This document shows, one piece after another, positions 34,384 to 42,575 of a stretch of DNA of 47,000 nt (positions are counted from its first letter, which is position 1; every line of letters starts with the position of its first letter). Origin of the DNA: DATCZS01 sp036525795 (GTDB taxonomy: Bacteria > Actinomycetota > Acidimicrobiia > Spongiisociales > ZC4RG35). The notes beneath the pieces were generated by a model. That model did not search any database. It saw only the letters and a program-made list of their open reading frames with translations, and had not been told where the DNA came from. The DNA is taken from the NCBI GenBank assembly GCA_036525795.1, contig DATCZS010000096.1, forward strand, positions 1-47,000, written 5' to 3'. A program made the position numbers and the translations under genes.

Positions 34384-35211
34384 TCAGAGGTCGATCTCGG
34401 CCCCGGCGAAGCCGGCGTCGAACCTCACCGATCCGGGCCGTCGGGCCCGGATCTCGGCGTGGTGCCGGTCGATCTCCGCGTCGGTGTGGTTTGGCTCGTG
34501 GTGGAACGTGATCATCCGGCCCACCCCGGCCGACTCGGCGAAGTCGAGGGCCTGGGAGAGGGTCGAGTGTCCCCAGCCCACCCGTGCCGGGTATTCGTCG
34601 TCGGTGTATTGGGCGTCGTGCACCAGCAGGTCGACGCCGGCGGCCAGGTCGAAACCGGACGTCCAGCGCGGGTCCCCGGGGACACGGCCGGATCCCAGGG
34701 CGGGCTCGTGGTCGGGGAGGTAGGTGAGCGAGCGTCCCCCGGCTTCGATCCGGTAACCGAAGGTCTGACCGGGATGGATCACGAAGTCTGATGTGACGGT
34801 GAACGGTCCGATCTCACGGGTTCCCGGCGCCAGGTCGTGGATCACGACCGAGGGGAGGTCGCGCAGCCGCACGGGGAAGAGGGGGGGAGACAGGTAGCGG
34901 GCGAGCCGGGCGGTGAGCGATGACGTCTCCGAGACCGGGCCCCACAGGTGCACCTCGACCTCCGGATCGAAGAGCGAAGCGAAGAAGCCGAGTCCCTGGA
35001 TGTGATCCATGTGCAGGTGGGTGAGCAGTACGTCGATCCGTCCCGAGGTCAGCGCTGCGCCTCTGCTGTGCACGATCCCCGATCCGGCGTCGAGGATGAG
35101 GGCTCCGTCACCGGTGCGCACCTCGACCGACGACGTGTCCCCGCCGTAGCGGACCGTGGTCGGACTCGCCCGACCGACCGAGCCGCGGGTGCCATTGAGG
35201 GTGACGTTCAC
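34384..35211 (-). CDS. Metallo-beta-lactamase-fold hydrolase
   Basis: 275 aa. The HxHxDH metal motif is in LLTHLHMDHIQGLGF, with later metal ligands in YLPDHEPA, LVHDAQYTDDEYPA, GHSTLSQALDFAE and MITFHHEPNHTD. The start GTRGSVGRASPTTVRYGGDTSSVEV is typical of the RNase Z/phosphodiesterase-like branch, including cyclic-nucleotide phosphodiesterases, rather than of beta-lactamases. The GTG start overlaps the PAS gene's stop as GTGA, so both are co-translated and the PAS protein may control it. A cAMP phosphodiesterase role is attractive given the cyclase 0.5 kb away, but unproven. Confidence 0.82.
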   Translation of the reverse strand: MNVTLNGTRGSVGRASPTTVRYGGDTSSVEVRTGDGALILDAGSGIVHSRGAALTSGRIDVLLTHLHMDHIQGLGFFASLFDPEVEVHLWGPVSETSSLTARLARYLSPPLFPVRLRDLPSVVIHDLAPGTREIGPFTVTSDFVIHPGQTFGYRIEAGGRSLTYLPDHEPALGSGRVPGDPRWTSGFDLAAGVDLLVHDAQYTDDEYPARVGWGHSTLSQALDFAESAGVGRMITFHHEPNHTDAEIDRHHAEIRARRPGSVRFDAGFAGAEIDL

Positions 35212-35603
35212 CCGTCGAGTTCCCAGAACATGGCCATGGCGCCCAAACGGCGGTCGCCTTCGCCGATCAACGGGATGGCAGTGACTTCGATCGCCCTCCA
35301 GACCCGGTCGAAGGCCCTGATGCGCATCGGTCCATGGGCGGGAACCCAGTCGGTGAGCGCCTTGAGGAGCGGCAGTTCCTCGGCGGGCATGGGTGACCCG
35401 TCGAGGTTGGTGGTCTCGAAGCGATCGTCCAGCTCCGATGCCGGCATCTCGCCTGCCTCGTCGAAGCGGACGCCGAGGATCGCCTCGGCTGCCTGGTTGT
35501 AAAACAGGAGGTTGCCGGAGGCGTCGGTGATCCAGATGGGATGGGACATCGACGCGGCCCATTGGCGGGCGAGGATGATCTCTATCGGATGCTGGGTGGC
35601 CAT
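35208..35603 (-). CDS. Single PAS-domain protein
   Basis: 131 aa, nearly all PAS fold: MSHPIWITDASGNLLFYNQAAEAILGVRFDEAGEMPA, a variable FG region (FETTNLDGSPMPAEELPLLKAL) and the final strands RVWRAIEVTAIPLIGEGDRRLGAMAMFWEL. No output domain is attached, so it probably works with the coupled MBL hydrolase, with which it overlaps by 4 nt. Ligand unknown. The ATG at 35603 has GGGGAGG upstream; a longer open frame lacks a ribosome-binding site. Confidence 0.85.
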   Translation of the reverse strand: MATQHPIEIILARQWAASMSHPIWITDASGNLLFYNQAAEAILGVRFDEAGEMPASELDDRFETTNLDGSPMPAEELPLLKALTDWVPAHGPMRIRAFDRVWRAIEVTAIPLIGEGDRRLGAMAMFWELDG

Positions 35604-35684
35604 GTTTCCTCCCCTGGGCCCACCGGTTGGGCCCGCCGATGCTACGCAGTGCGTTCGGCCGTGACCAGGCTGGGCGCCACACCG

Positions 35685-35690
35685 TATCGT
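35685..35690 (+). promoter_or_regulatory. -10 box of the PH-like gene
   Basis: TATCGT lies 26 nt before the ATG at 35717; AGGAG sits close to the start codon. Confidence 0.4.
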
Positions 35691-35716
35691 GGGAGGTCGG
35701 AAACCCAGGAGTCGAC

Positions 35717-36070
35717 ATGGCTGTGAGGGCGGCACGAACCGAGGACACCGTGGTGCTGAAACTCGGGCCGCTCGATGCCCTGTTCGCCGTCAAAGGGCGA
35801 CTGGACATTCCCGGATCGCACATCACCTCTGTCCTCGTGATGAACCGGAGCGACGTTCCCTCCACTCCGGGGGCCTGGCTTCGTGCCCCCGGTACCTACG
35901 TCCCCGGCTTGATCCGCTACGGCTCCTACGGCAGGGAGCCTGTCCGCGAGTTCTGGATGGTTCTCCGCCACAGGCGGGTGGTGGTGATCGATGTCCGTGA
36001 CTGGGCCTATCACCGCCTGATCCTGGGCGTGTCGGACCCCGACGCCCTGGCCGCCGCCATCCGAGGCTGA
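35717..36070 (+). CDS. Small protein with PH-like beta fold, function unknown
   Basis: 117 aa, mainly predicted strands followed by a C-terminal helix: VVLKLGPLDALFAVKGRLDIPGSHITSVLV, a loop with GTYVPGLIRYGSYG, then REFWMVLRHRRVVVIDVRDWAYHRLILGVSDPDALAAAI. Strand order and the closing helix recall bacterial PH-like domains. The cytoplasm is the likely location, since no signal or membrane helix is seen. AGGAG lies 5 nt before the ATG. It sits between the PAS/MBL pair (divergent) and a cyclase gene (same strand, 47 nt on). Confidence 0.75.
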   Translation: MAVRAARTEDTVVLKLGPLDALFAVKGRLDIPGSHITSVLVMNRSDVPSTPGAWLRAPGTYVPGLIRYGSYGREPVREFWMVLRHRRVVVIDVRDWAYHRLILGVSDPDALAAAIRG

Positions 36071-36105
36071 CCGTCGCCGGTGGTCGGCCAGGCGTTCTGG
36101 GCCGG

Positions 36106-36111
36106 TAGCGT
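36106..36111 (+). promoter_or_regulatory. -10 box of the TolB/TPR cyclase gene
   Basis: TAGCGT lies 6 nt before the ATG at 36118. Confidence 0.5.
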
Positions 36112-36117
36112 GTGAAG

Positions 36118-37854
36118 ATGGCGGAGGAACGCCGGCTGGCGGCCATCGTGGTGGGTGACATCGTCGGATACTCGGCGATGCTCGGACGCAACGAACCCGA
36201 CACCCTGGCGAAGGTGTTCGCTTTCCAGACCCAGCTCCTCGAGCCGACCGCGGGCGAACACGGCGGGCGGGTCGTCAAGACGACGGGCGACGGGTTTCTC
36301 GCCGAGTTTCCATCGGCGATCAAAGCAGTCGAGGCTGCCGTGGCGATCCAGCTGGCCCTGGCCGAGTGGCCGGATATCGGTGATCCTCTCTCGTTGCGAA
36401 TCGGCGTGCATCTGGGAGACATCGTGGTTCGCGATGGCGACATCTTTGGCGATGGAGTGAACATCGCTGCACGGCTCGAGCAGGCGGCCGACCCCGGTGG
36501 CGTGCTCGTCTCGGCTGCGGTCCACGATCAGCTGCGAGGCCACGCCCTCGGTCCCTTTGCCGAGGCCGGGCAGCTCGAGCTCAAGAACATCTCCCGGCCG
36601 GTGGTCGGGTGGCGCTGGGCTCCGGAGGTGGCCCCGGCTCGGCGGCCGGGTGCCCGCCCGTCCGTCAAGCCTTCGATCGCCGTGATGCCGTTCGACAACC
36701 TGTCGGGTGACCCCGAACAGGAGTACCTGGCGGACGGCGTCGTCCAGGACCTGATCACGATCCTCTCCCGGTTTCACTGGTTTCGCGTGATCGCCCGCAC
36801 ATCCACCTTTGCCGTGGAGCGGAAGGGTCTCACGGTCACCCAGCTCGGGTCGAAGCTCGACGCCTCCTACCTGCTGCAGGGGAGCGTGCGCCGGGCGGGC
36901 GAGCGAATCCGGGTGACCGCCGAGTTGATCGACGCGTCGACCGGCACCCAGCTCTGGGCCGACCGGATCGATGCGAGGATGGACGATCTCTTCGAACTGC
37001 AGGACGGCATCGTGCAGCGGATCGTCGGCACGGTGGTTCCGGAGTTCGTCGCCGCGGTCGGGTCCGGCTTCGGGTCCGAACACCGAACCAGCCCGTCGTC
37101 GTGGGACCTGGCGATGCGGGGATGGAATCTGGTGTGGCGCCTCGACGGGTCGGAGGCCTCGATCCTGGAGGCCCGCTCGTACTTCGCCCGGGCGATCGAA
37201 GCGGATCGGGAGAATGCCGTCGCTCACTCCGGTCTGGCGTTCAGCTACGGCAATCCCTTCTATCTGGCAGGGCTCGAGCGGGATGTGCCCCGAGCCCTGG
37301 AGGAAGCCCATCGGGCGGCGGAGATCGATCCCCGGAACGCCTTCGCCTGGTGTCTCGTCGGCGCAGCCCACATGTGGGAGGGGGACCTGGACGAGGCGGA
37401 GCGCCAGGCGAAGCGGGCGATATCGGTCAACCCGAGTCTGGCGCTGGCCCACATCTACCTCGCTGCCATCTGCTGTTGGCGCGGTGACGTCGACGGGGCG
37501 GATGCCTGGACGGCGAGCGCCGAGGAGCTGAGCCCGGCCGACCCGATGCTGCCGTTTGCCCACTTCTCGCGCGCCATGGCGCGGTTTGCCTCCGCCGACT
37601 ATGTCGGTGCGGTGGAGATCACGGATCAGGTGATCGTGGCCTTCCCCGATCTGCCCTCGTTGTGGAGGATCAGAGCAGCCTGTCTGGAGCTGCTCGGCGA
37701 CCACACCGGGGCCCGCGCCGCCATCGACCGCATGGAAGCCCTCGCTCCCATCACGATCGCCTGGGCCCGGAAGAACCTGACCGCGTTCACCGACCCCGAC
37801 CGGTGGAACGCCTACCTGTCGGCGCTGGAGGCGGCCGGAATCCCCGCGAGCTGA
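36118..37854 (+). CDS. Class III nucleotide cyclase with TolB-like and TPR regions
   Basis: 578 aa. The cyclase domain is N-terminal (about 1-170): metal Asp in VVGDIVGYSAML, VVKTTGDGFLAEF with the adenine-selecting Lys and second metal Asp, and GDGVNIAARLEQ with the catalytic Asn and Arg, so it looks active. A TolB-like domain follows (about 185-320, SIAVMPFDNLSGDPEQEYLADGVVQDLITILSRF...YLLQGSVRRAGERIRVTAELIDASTGTQLWADRID), then TPR-like repeats to the end. No membrane helix. This architecture is widespread in rhizobia and actinobacteria. Different family branch from the three zinc-ribbon cyclases in the window. Confidence 0.92.
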   Translation: MAEERRLAAIVVGDIVGYSAMLGRNEPDTLAKVFAFQTQLLEPTAGEHGGRVVKTTGDGFLAEFPSAIKAVEAAVAIQLALAEWPDIGDPLSLRIGVHLGDIVVRDGDIFGDGVNIAARLEQAADPGGVLVSAAVHDQLRGHALGPFAEAGQLELKNISRPVVGWRWAPEVAPARRPGARPSVKPSIAVMPFDNLSGDPEQEYLADGVVQDLITILSRFHWFRVIARTSTFAVERKGLTVTQLGSKLDASYLLQGSVRRAGERIRVTAELIDASTGTQLWADRIDARMDDLFELQDGIVQRIVGTVVPEFVAAVGSGFGSEHRTSPSSWDLAMRGWNLVWRLDGSEASILEARSYFARAIEADRENAVAHSGLAFSYGNPFYLAGLERDVPRALEEAHRAAEIDPRNAFAWCLVGAAHMWEGDLDEAERQAKRAISVNPSLALAHIYLAAICCWRGDVDGADAWTASAEELSPADPMLPFAHFSRAMARFASADYVGAVEITDQVIVAFPDLPSLWRIRAACLELLGDHTGARAAIDRMEALAPITIAWARKNLTAFTDPDRWNAYLSALEAAGIPAS

Positions 37855-37930
37855 TCGAGGTCGTTCGGTGGGTTCGTGCCGGGGTCGAACGTCATGGGCC
37901 GTTCAGGCCGATTCCGCCGGCGGCGGCCGA

Positions 37931-37936
37931 TACCCT
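37931..37936 (+). promoter_or_regulatory. -10 box of the four-helix membrane protein gene
   Basis: TACCCT lies 25 nt before the GTG at 37962, followed by AAGGAGG as ribosome-binding site. Confidence 0.4.
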
Positions 37937-37961
37937 CTGCCTCCAAGCGAAGGAGGCAGGC

Positions 37962-38450
37962 GTGCATTCGGTGTTGAACATGATCCACGTGTCGGGGGCG
38001 GTGTTGTGGGGCGGTGCCGCCCTCTACGCCGCGTTCTTCCTCGCCCCGGCGGCCAAGGCGGCGGGCGATGCCGCCGGACCGTTCATGGGGGCCCTGGTCA
38101 GAGGACGGCTGGCGGCGACGATGACCGCCGCCTCGCTGATCACGGTGGGCAGCGGCCTGTGGCTGTGGATCCGCCGCTTCGGTGATTCGATGCCGACCGG
38201 GTTCTCCGGCGTCGCCATCAGCATCGGGGCGCTGGCCGGCATCGTCGCCCTGGTGATCGCCCTGTTCCGCGTCCTCCCGACGGTGAGAGCGATACGTGCG
38301 CTCGTCACCGAGATCTCCTCCGGTGACGGCCCTCCGAGCGCCGATCAGCTCGGCCGGATGGGCATGCTGCGAGGCCGGATGGTGTCGGCGGGCAACCTGC
38401 TGGCCGGGGTGGTCGTCGTGGCCGTGATCGGGATGGGGCTGGGAGGCTGA
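37962..38450 (+). CDS. Four-helix integral membrane protein of unknown function
   Basis: 162 aa from a GTG preceded by AAGGAGG and a 5-nt gap. Four membrane helices are visible (about 3-28, 48-67, 80-102, 140-160), the first containing NMIHVSGAVLWGGAALYAAFFLAP. The layout resembles CopD/DUF2269-like proteins, with a conserved His in the first helix, but the family is not certain. No partner gene is coupled. Convergent with the nitroreductase gene, 10 nt between stops. Confidence 0.7.
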   Translation: MHSVLNMIHVSGAVLWGGAALYAAFFLAPAAKAAGDAAGPFMGALVRGRLAATMTAASLITVGSGLWLWIRRFGDSMPTGFSGVAISIGALAGIVALVIALFRVLPTVRAIRALVTEISSGDGPPSADQLGRMGMLRGRMVSAGNLLAGVVVVAVIGMGLGG

Positions 38451-38460
38451 CCCTGTCGCA

Positions 38461-38976
38461 TCACCATCGCTCGCGATGGACCACCTCGTCGAACGGCCGC
38501 CGGTTCAGCTGCCTGATGGGCGCCAGCGGCCGGTCGGCGGGGTAGCCGAGGCCCAGGATCCAGGCGCAACGACGGTCGGAGGGGTACCCGAGGATCTGGC
38601 GGGCGAGGTCCTGATCGGCCACCGATGCGTGTCCGGTTCCGACTCCCAGGTCGGCGGCCGTGATCATCATCGCCATGGTGAGCTGACCGAGGTCGTAGTT
38701 GATGACATCCCGCTGGCGCTCGTCTGCGGGTTGGGGCACGACGATGGCGATCGCCGCCGCCGCGCCGGCGATGTGCCAGGCTCCCCGCCACACCTGTGAC
38801 AGTTCCTGGAGCCGGCCGCGGTCGGTGACCACCACCAGATCCCACCATTGGGCGTTGCGGGCCGATGGGGTGCGGCGTCCGGCCTCGAGGATCTGGTCGA
38901 GGTCGTCGGGGGGGATCGGTTGATCCGTGTACTGACGAACGTTGCGGCGTGAGCGAAGGGCGTCCCGGGTCTCCAT
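38461..38976 (-). CDS. Nitroreductase-family protein
   Basis: 171 aa. FMN-binding signatures are present: ALRSRRNVRQYTDQPIPPDDLDQILEAGRRTPSARNAQWWDLVVV, DLGQLTMAMMITAADLGVGTGHASV and the C-terminal ILGLGYPADRPLAPIRQLNRRPFDEVVH. It would reduce nitroaromatics, quinones or related compounds with NAD(P)H, or act as an FMN-dependent dehydrogenase. The ATG has TAGGGT 6 nt upstream. Confidence 0.9.
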   Translation of the reverse strand: METRDALRSRRNVRQYTDQPIPPDDLDQILEAGRRTPSARNAQWWDLVVVTDRGRLQELSQVWRGAWHIAGAAAAIAIVVPQPADERQRDVINYDLGQLTMAMMITAADLGVGTGHASVADQDLARQILGYPSDRRCAWILGLGYPADRPLAPIRQLNRRPFDEVVHRERW

Positions 38977-38982
38977 GGGGCC

Positions 38983-38988
38983 ACCCTA
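38983..38988 (-). promoter_or_regulatory. -10 box of the nitroreductase gene
   Basis: Minus-strand TAGGGT, 6 nt before the ATG at 38976; it overlaps the first bases downstream of the neighbouring cyclase gene's stop. Confidence 0.45.
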
Positions 38989-38993
38989 TCGGT

Positions 38994-41900
38994 TCAACCG
39001 GCGACCGATGCCTCGGCTTCGAGGTCCGGGAGCTGCGGCCAGAACGCGCGCAGTCCGTGACATCCGGTCCTCTCGATCCAGGCGGCCGCCCGCTCGCCCG
39101 CCTCTCGAGCGGCCGGAACGGCATCCCCCACCAGACCCCAGAACGCCGCCTCGATTGCGGCGGTGGCGAGCCCGGAGCTCACCCGCTGCGCCAGGGAGAC
39201 GGCAGAAGCGAACCTACCCGCCGCCCTCTCGATGTCGCCCGCCAGCGCCAGACCGGCCGCCTCGGCACACTGGCGCAACGCATCGACCGCACTGGCCGAC
39301 CGGGCGTGGTGAGAGAGCTTCTGCGCCAGCGCGTCGACCGCCTCCCCATCTCGGAGTGTGATGGCGGCGAACAAGCCGGCCTCGATCCCGACCGGATAGG
39401 GCAGGGCGTGGTCGGCTTCGATCGCCCGATCCGACGCGGCGCGCAGATCGCCGGCATACAGGCGAAGCGCGCACTCGAGATCCCGGGAGATCGCCGCCCA
39501 CTGGCCATCGACCCGGGAGAGACGACTCAGGAGTTCCCCGTGACGGTCGGGGTCATACCCGGATCCGCGGATCGCAGCGCACTCGAGACGGCTGTACTCG
39601 GCGAAATCCATCCACACGTCGCTGCTTTCGAACTCCTCCGGCGCCCACAGTTCCATCGCCTCGTCGATGTGTCCGAAGAGCAGCAGGGTCTGGGCCCGCC
39701 AGTGGCGCATCCGCAATCGGTACTCCTCCTCTCCGGAGCGTTCGGCGAACTCGGCGCCCCGTTCCAGCATCTCTCTGCGCTGGTACCAGTTCTCGGATGA
39801 CAGTTCGACCGCCATGTTGTTGGCGGCTCGGGCGGCGACCCTGGGCAGATCGTGGGCCTCGGCGATCTCGATGGCGCCGCGAAGGAGTGCGATCGCCTCC
39901 TGAATGCGACCCCGGTAGCCGAGGGCCGCGCCCTTGGTGGCGAATCCGTTGGCGATGGTCTCGTACATGCCGAGGCGCTCGGCGGCGGCCAGTGCCCGGT
40001 CGACCGGGGCCAGGATCCGCTCGAAGTCTCCGGCGAAGATGAACGAGCGGGCATACTCGGCGGCGAGCAGCACCCGGGCCTCGGTGTCGAGATGCTCCAG
40101 CGTTTCATAAGCCGGTTCCAGCACTGCGAGGGCGCCGCTGTCGTTGAGTTCGTTCATCACGAAGCCGAGCTCGTAGGTGGCCCCGATGATCGTTTCGGCT
40201 TCGCCTTCGGCTTCGGCGAACTGCAGAGCTTGGCGGGCATGTTCGATCGCCGCCTGGCTCTCGTGGATGGCGCTGGCGGCGCGGGCGGCGATCCCGTGCA
40301 GTTCCCTCTCCAGTACGCTCGCCGCCTCGATCGCCAGCGCCTGGCGGCACAGACCCAACGCCTGCCGGTGCGACTGCAGCGCCATCGCCCGCCGGGCGGC
40401 CTCGAACAGCGATCGTCTGGCTTTCGTCAGCAGCTCGTCGTTCGACTGGCCGGGGTCGGCTTTGTGGGCGGAGAGGTAGTGGGAGGCGATCGCACCCGCC
40501 ACCTCGGGATCGTCGAGCGCCTCGTAGGCCGCCGCCACCGCCAGGTGGCGGTCGCGGCGCTCGGCCCGCTGCAGCCGGGCATACGCCACCTCGCGGATCA
40601 ACCCCTGGACGAATCGGTACTGACCCCGCTCGGGCGAACGCGGGTCGTCCTCCAATTCGAGGATCTCGCTCTTGACCAGGGCGCGGAGCCGGTCCGCCAC
40701 CGTCTCCATTGGCTCGTCCCTGAGGTGTGCCACCGCCTCGGTCGAGAACGTGAGCCCGAGCACGGCGGCGTCCTGGAGCAGCGATCGCGACGTCGGGTCG
40801 AGGCGGTCGATGCGGGCCCCGATCATGGCGCGCAGGCTGTCGGGGATCGCCGCCTCCGATCCGTCCGGATCCGCCTGGTGCATCCGGATGAACTCGACGG
40901 CATACAGCGGGATGCCTCCCGCCCGCTGGACGACCTGGTCGACCACCGCAGCGGGCAGGTCGGGGGCGGTGCCGGTGACCATCTCGCGCATCGCCGGGTC
41001 GGGCAACGGCGCCAGCGAGACACCCATCCCGTGACGGTGGGTCGAACCCCATCCCGGGTGACGGTCGAACAGTTCGGGCCGGGACAGCGTGATCACCAGG
41101 ATCGGCGATCGGGTGGATCGGTCCACGAGTTCTTCGACGAACTCGATCATCCCGTCGTCGGCCCAGTGCAGGTCTTCGAACACCATCACCGTGGGGGCGC
41201 GGTCGGCGATCCGCTGGAAGAAGGTGCGGAGGGCGGCGAACAGTTCGGCCCGGTCGCCGGGAGGCATCTCCGCCAGCCCGAGCAGCCCTGCCAGCCGGGG
41301 TTCGATCCACCGCTGTTCGGTGGGGTCGGTACAGAACTCGACGACCGCCGTTCGAAGCTTGGTGCGGGACCGGTGCTCGTCGTCGTTCTCGGCGATCCCG
41401 GCCCGGCTGCGCACCATCTCGCCCAGTGCCCAGAATGTCAGCCCGTCGCCGTAGGAGGGTGACCGTCCCTGGTGCCAGTAGGTGGTCTCTACCAGGCCGT
41501 CTGCGTACTTCTTCAGCTCCCAGGCCAGCCGGCTCTTGCCGATGCCGGCTTCCCCGACCAGCGACACGAGCCGGGCACGGCGTTCGGATTCGATGGCTGC
41601 CAGCTGGTCCTTCAGGAGCCGGTACTCGTTGTCCCGGCCCACGAAGGGCGGCTCGACCACATCGCTCCGGTCTGCCCCGCCCACCCGGGTGGCGATGCCG
41701 GTGGCCTGCCACACCTCTACGGGCACCACCTTGCCCTTCACGGTCTGCTCGCCCACCGACCGGTAGACGATCGCCCGGTTGGTCAGGTCGACGGTGGTCT
41801 TCCCCACCAGGACGGTGCCCGGTTCGGCGATCGACTGCAGCCGCGAGGCGGTGTTGACCATGTCCCCGACCACCAGGCCCATGGCGTTGCCGCCGGGACC

Positions 41901-42431
41901 GACCGATGTTTCCCCGGTCATCACCCCGGCGCGCAGGGCCAGTCCCTCAGCGCCGATCGACTCGGCCAGCGAATGCACGGAGTCGACCAGGCCCAACGCC
42001 GCCCGCACCGCCCGTTCGGCGTCGTCCTCCCGGGCGGTGGCGGCGCCCCACACCGCCATCACCGCATCGCCGATGAACTTGTCTACGGTGCCGCCGAACT
42101 TCTCGATCACCGAGCGGCAGCGTTCGAAGTAGTCGGTGAGCATCGAACGGACGTCTTCGGCGTCCCGGTGTTCGGAAAAGGGTGTGAATCCGACGAGATC
42201 GGCGAACAGCACGGTGACGAGGCGGCGTTCGGCTTCGGCCGGGGTCGGTGGCTGGGCGGCGGATGCCGCCGTCGTCAGCGGCGATCCGCAGTCCCCGCAG
42301 AACCGGTCGCCCGGATCGTTGTCTCTCCCGCACTGCGAGCAGCGGGCGGCGAGGCCCGTTCCGCACTGACGGCAGAACTTGCGATCGGCGCCGTTGTCTG
42401 CGCCGCAACTCGGACAGGTCACCGTATCCAC
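38994..42431 (-). CDS. Class III nucleotide cyclase fused to zinc ribbons, AAA/STAND ATPase and TPR-like repeats (copy 2)
   Basis: 1145 aa. Two zinc ribbons (CPSCG...FCRQCG, CSQCG...FCGDCG) precede a cyclase domain with LFADLVGFT, VDKFIGDAVMAVWG and VVGDMVNTASRL, so metal, adenine-selecting and catalytic residues are all kept. The ATPase has Walker A GEAGIGKS and Walker B FEDLHWADD. A long helical TPR-like C-terminus follows. Shares long near-identical phrases with copy 1 (DDPRSPERGQYRFVQ, GDAVMAVWG, EDLHWADDG). The GTG at 42431 has TACCCT 7 nt upstream; a GTG at 42422 is the alternative. Divergent from copy 3 across 144 nt. Confidence 0.9.
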   Translation of the reverse strand: MDTVTCPSCGADNGADRKFCRQCGTGLAARCSQCGRDNDPGDRFCGDCGSPLTTAASAAQPPTPAEAERRLVTVLFADLVGFTPFSEHRDAEDVRSMLTDYFERCRSVIEKFGGTVDKFIGDAVMAVWGAATAREDDAERAVRAALGLVDSVHSLAESIGAEGLALRAGVMTGETSVGPGGNAMGLVVGDMVNTASRLQSIAEPGTVLVGKTTVDLTNRAIVYRSVGEQTVKGKVVPVEVWQATGIATRVGGADRSDVVEPPFVGRDNEYRLLKDQLAAIESERRARLVSLVGEAGIGKSRLAWELKKYADGLVETTYWHQGRSPSYGDGLTFWALGEMVRSRAGIAENDDEHRSRTKLRTAVVEFCTDPTEQRWIEPRLAGLLGLAEMPPGDRAELFAALRTFFQRIADRAPTVMVFEDLHWADDGMIEFVEELVDRSTRSPILVITLSRPELFDRHPGWGSTHRHGMGVSLAPLPDPAMREMVTGTAPDLPAAVVDQVVQRAGGIPLYAVEFIRMHQADPDGSEAAIPDSLRAMIGARIDRLDPTSRSLLQDAAVLGLTFSTEAVAHLRDEPMETVADRLRALVKSEILELEDDPRSPERGQYRFVQGLIREVAYARLQRAERRDRHLAVAAAYEALDDPEVAGAIASHYLSAHKADPGQSNDELLTKARRSLFEAARRAMALQSHRQALGLCRQALAIEAASVLERELHGIAARAASAIHESQAAIEHARQALQFAEAEGEAETIIGATYELGFVMNELNDSGALAVLEPAYETLEHLDTEARVLLAAEYARSFIFAGDFERILAPVDRALAAAERLGMYETIANGFATKGAALGYRGRIQEAIALLRGAIEIAEAHDLPRVAARAANNMAVELSSENWYQRREMLERGAEFAERSGEEEYRLRMRHWRAQTLLLFGHIDEAMELWAPEEFESSDVWMDFAEYSRLECAAIRGSGYDPDRHGELLSRLSRVDGQWAAISRDLECALRLYAGDLRAASDRAIEADHALPYPVGIEAGLFAAITLRDGEAVDALAQKLSHHARSASAVDALRQCAEAAGLALAGDIERAAGRFASAVSLAQRVSSGLATAAIEAAFWGLVGDAVPAAREAGERAAAWIERTGCHGLRAFWPQLPDLEAEASVAG

Positions 42432-42438
42432 GGAGGGG

Positions 42439-42444
42439 AGGGTA
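42439..42444 (-). promoter_or_regulatory. -10 box of cyclase copy 2
   Basis: Minus-strand TACCCT, 7 nt before the GTG at 42431, in the 144-nt region shared with the divergent copy 3. Confidence 0.5.
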
Positions 42445-42563
42445 CCGGCCCGGCCCGGTCGAGGGCGGGGGATCGCACGGCTCAGGGTCCCGTGGCGCGG
42501 CGGTTCGGGCGGCGACATCGACGATCGATCCTCCCACCTGGGCCCCGATCGGCGCTCGCTCCC

Positions 42564-42569
42564 TACACT
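42564..42569 (+). promoter_or_regulatory. -10 box of cyclase copy 3
   Basis: TACACT lies 6 nt before the ATG at 42576. Confidence 0.5.
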
Positions 42570-42575
42570 CGCGAC

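Noticed and set aside
34384..35211. MBL protein as an antibiotic-resistance beta-lactamase.
   Set aside because: No signal peptide, and its motifs fit the RNase Z/phosphodiesterase-like branch rather than secreted beta-lactamases.
41472..42575. Upstream extension of cyclase copy 3.
   Set aside because: Antisense to the first third of copy 2; the zinc ribbons and the -10 box place the start at 42576.
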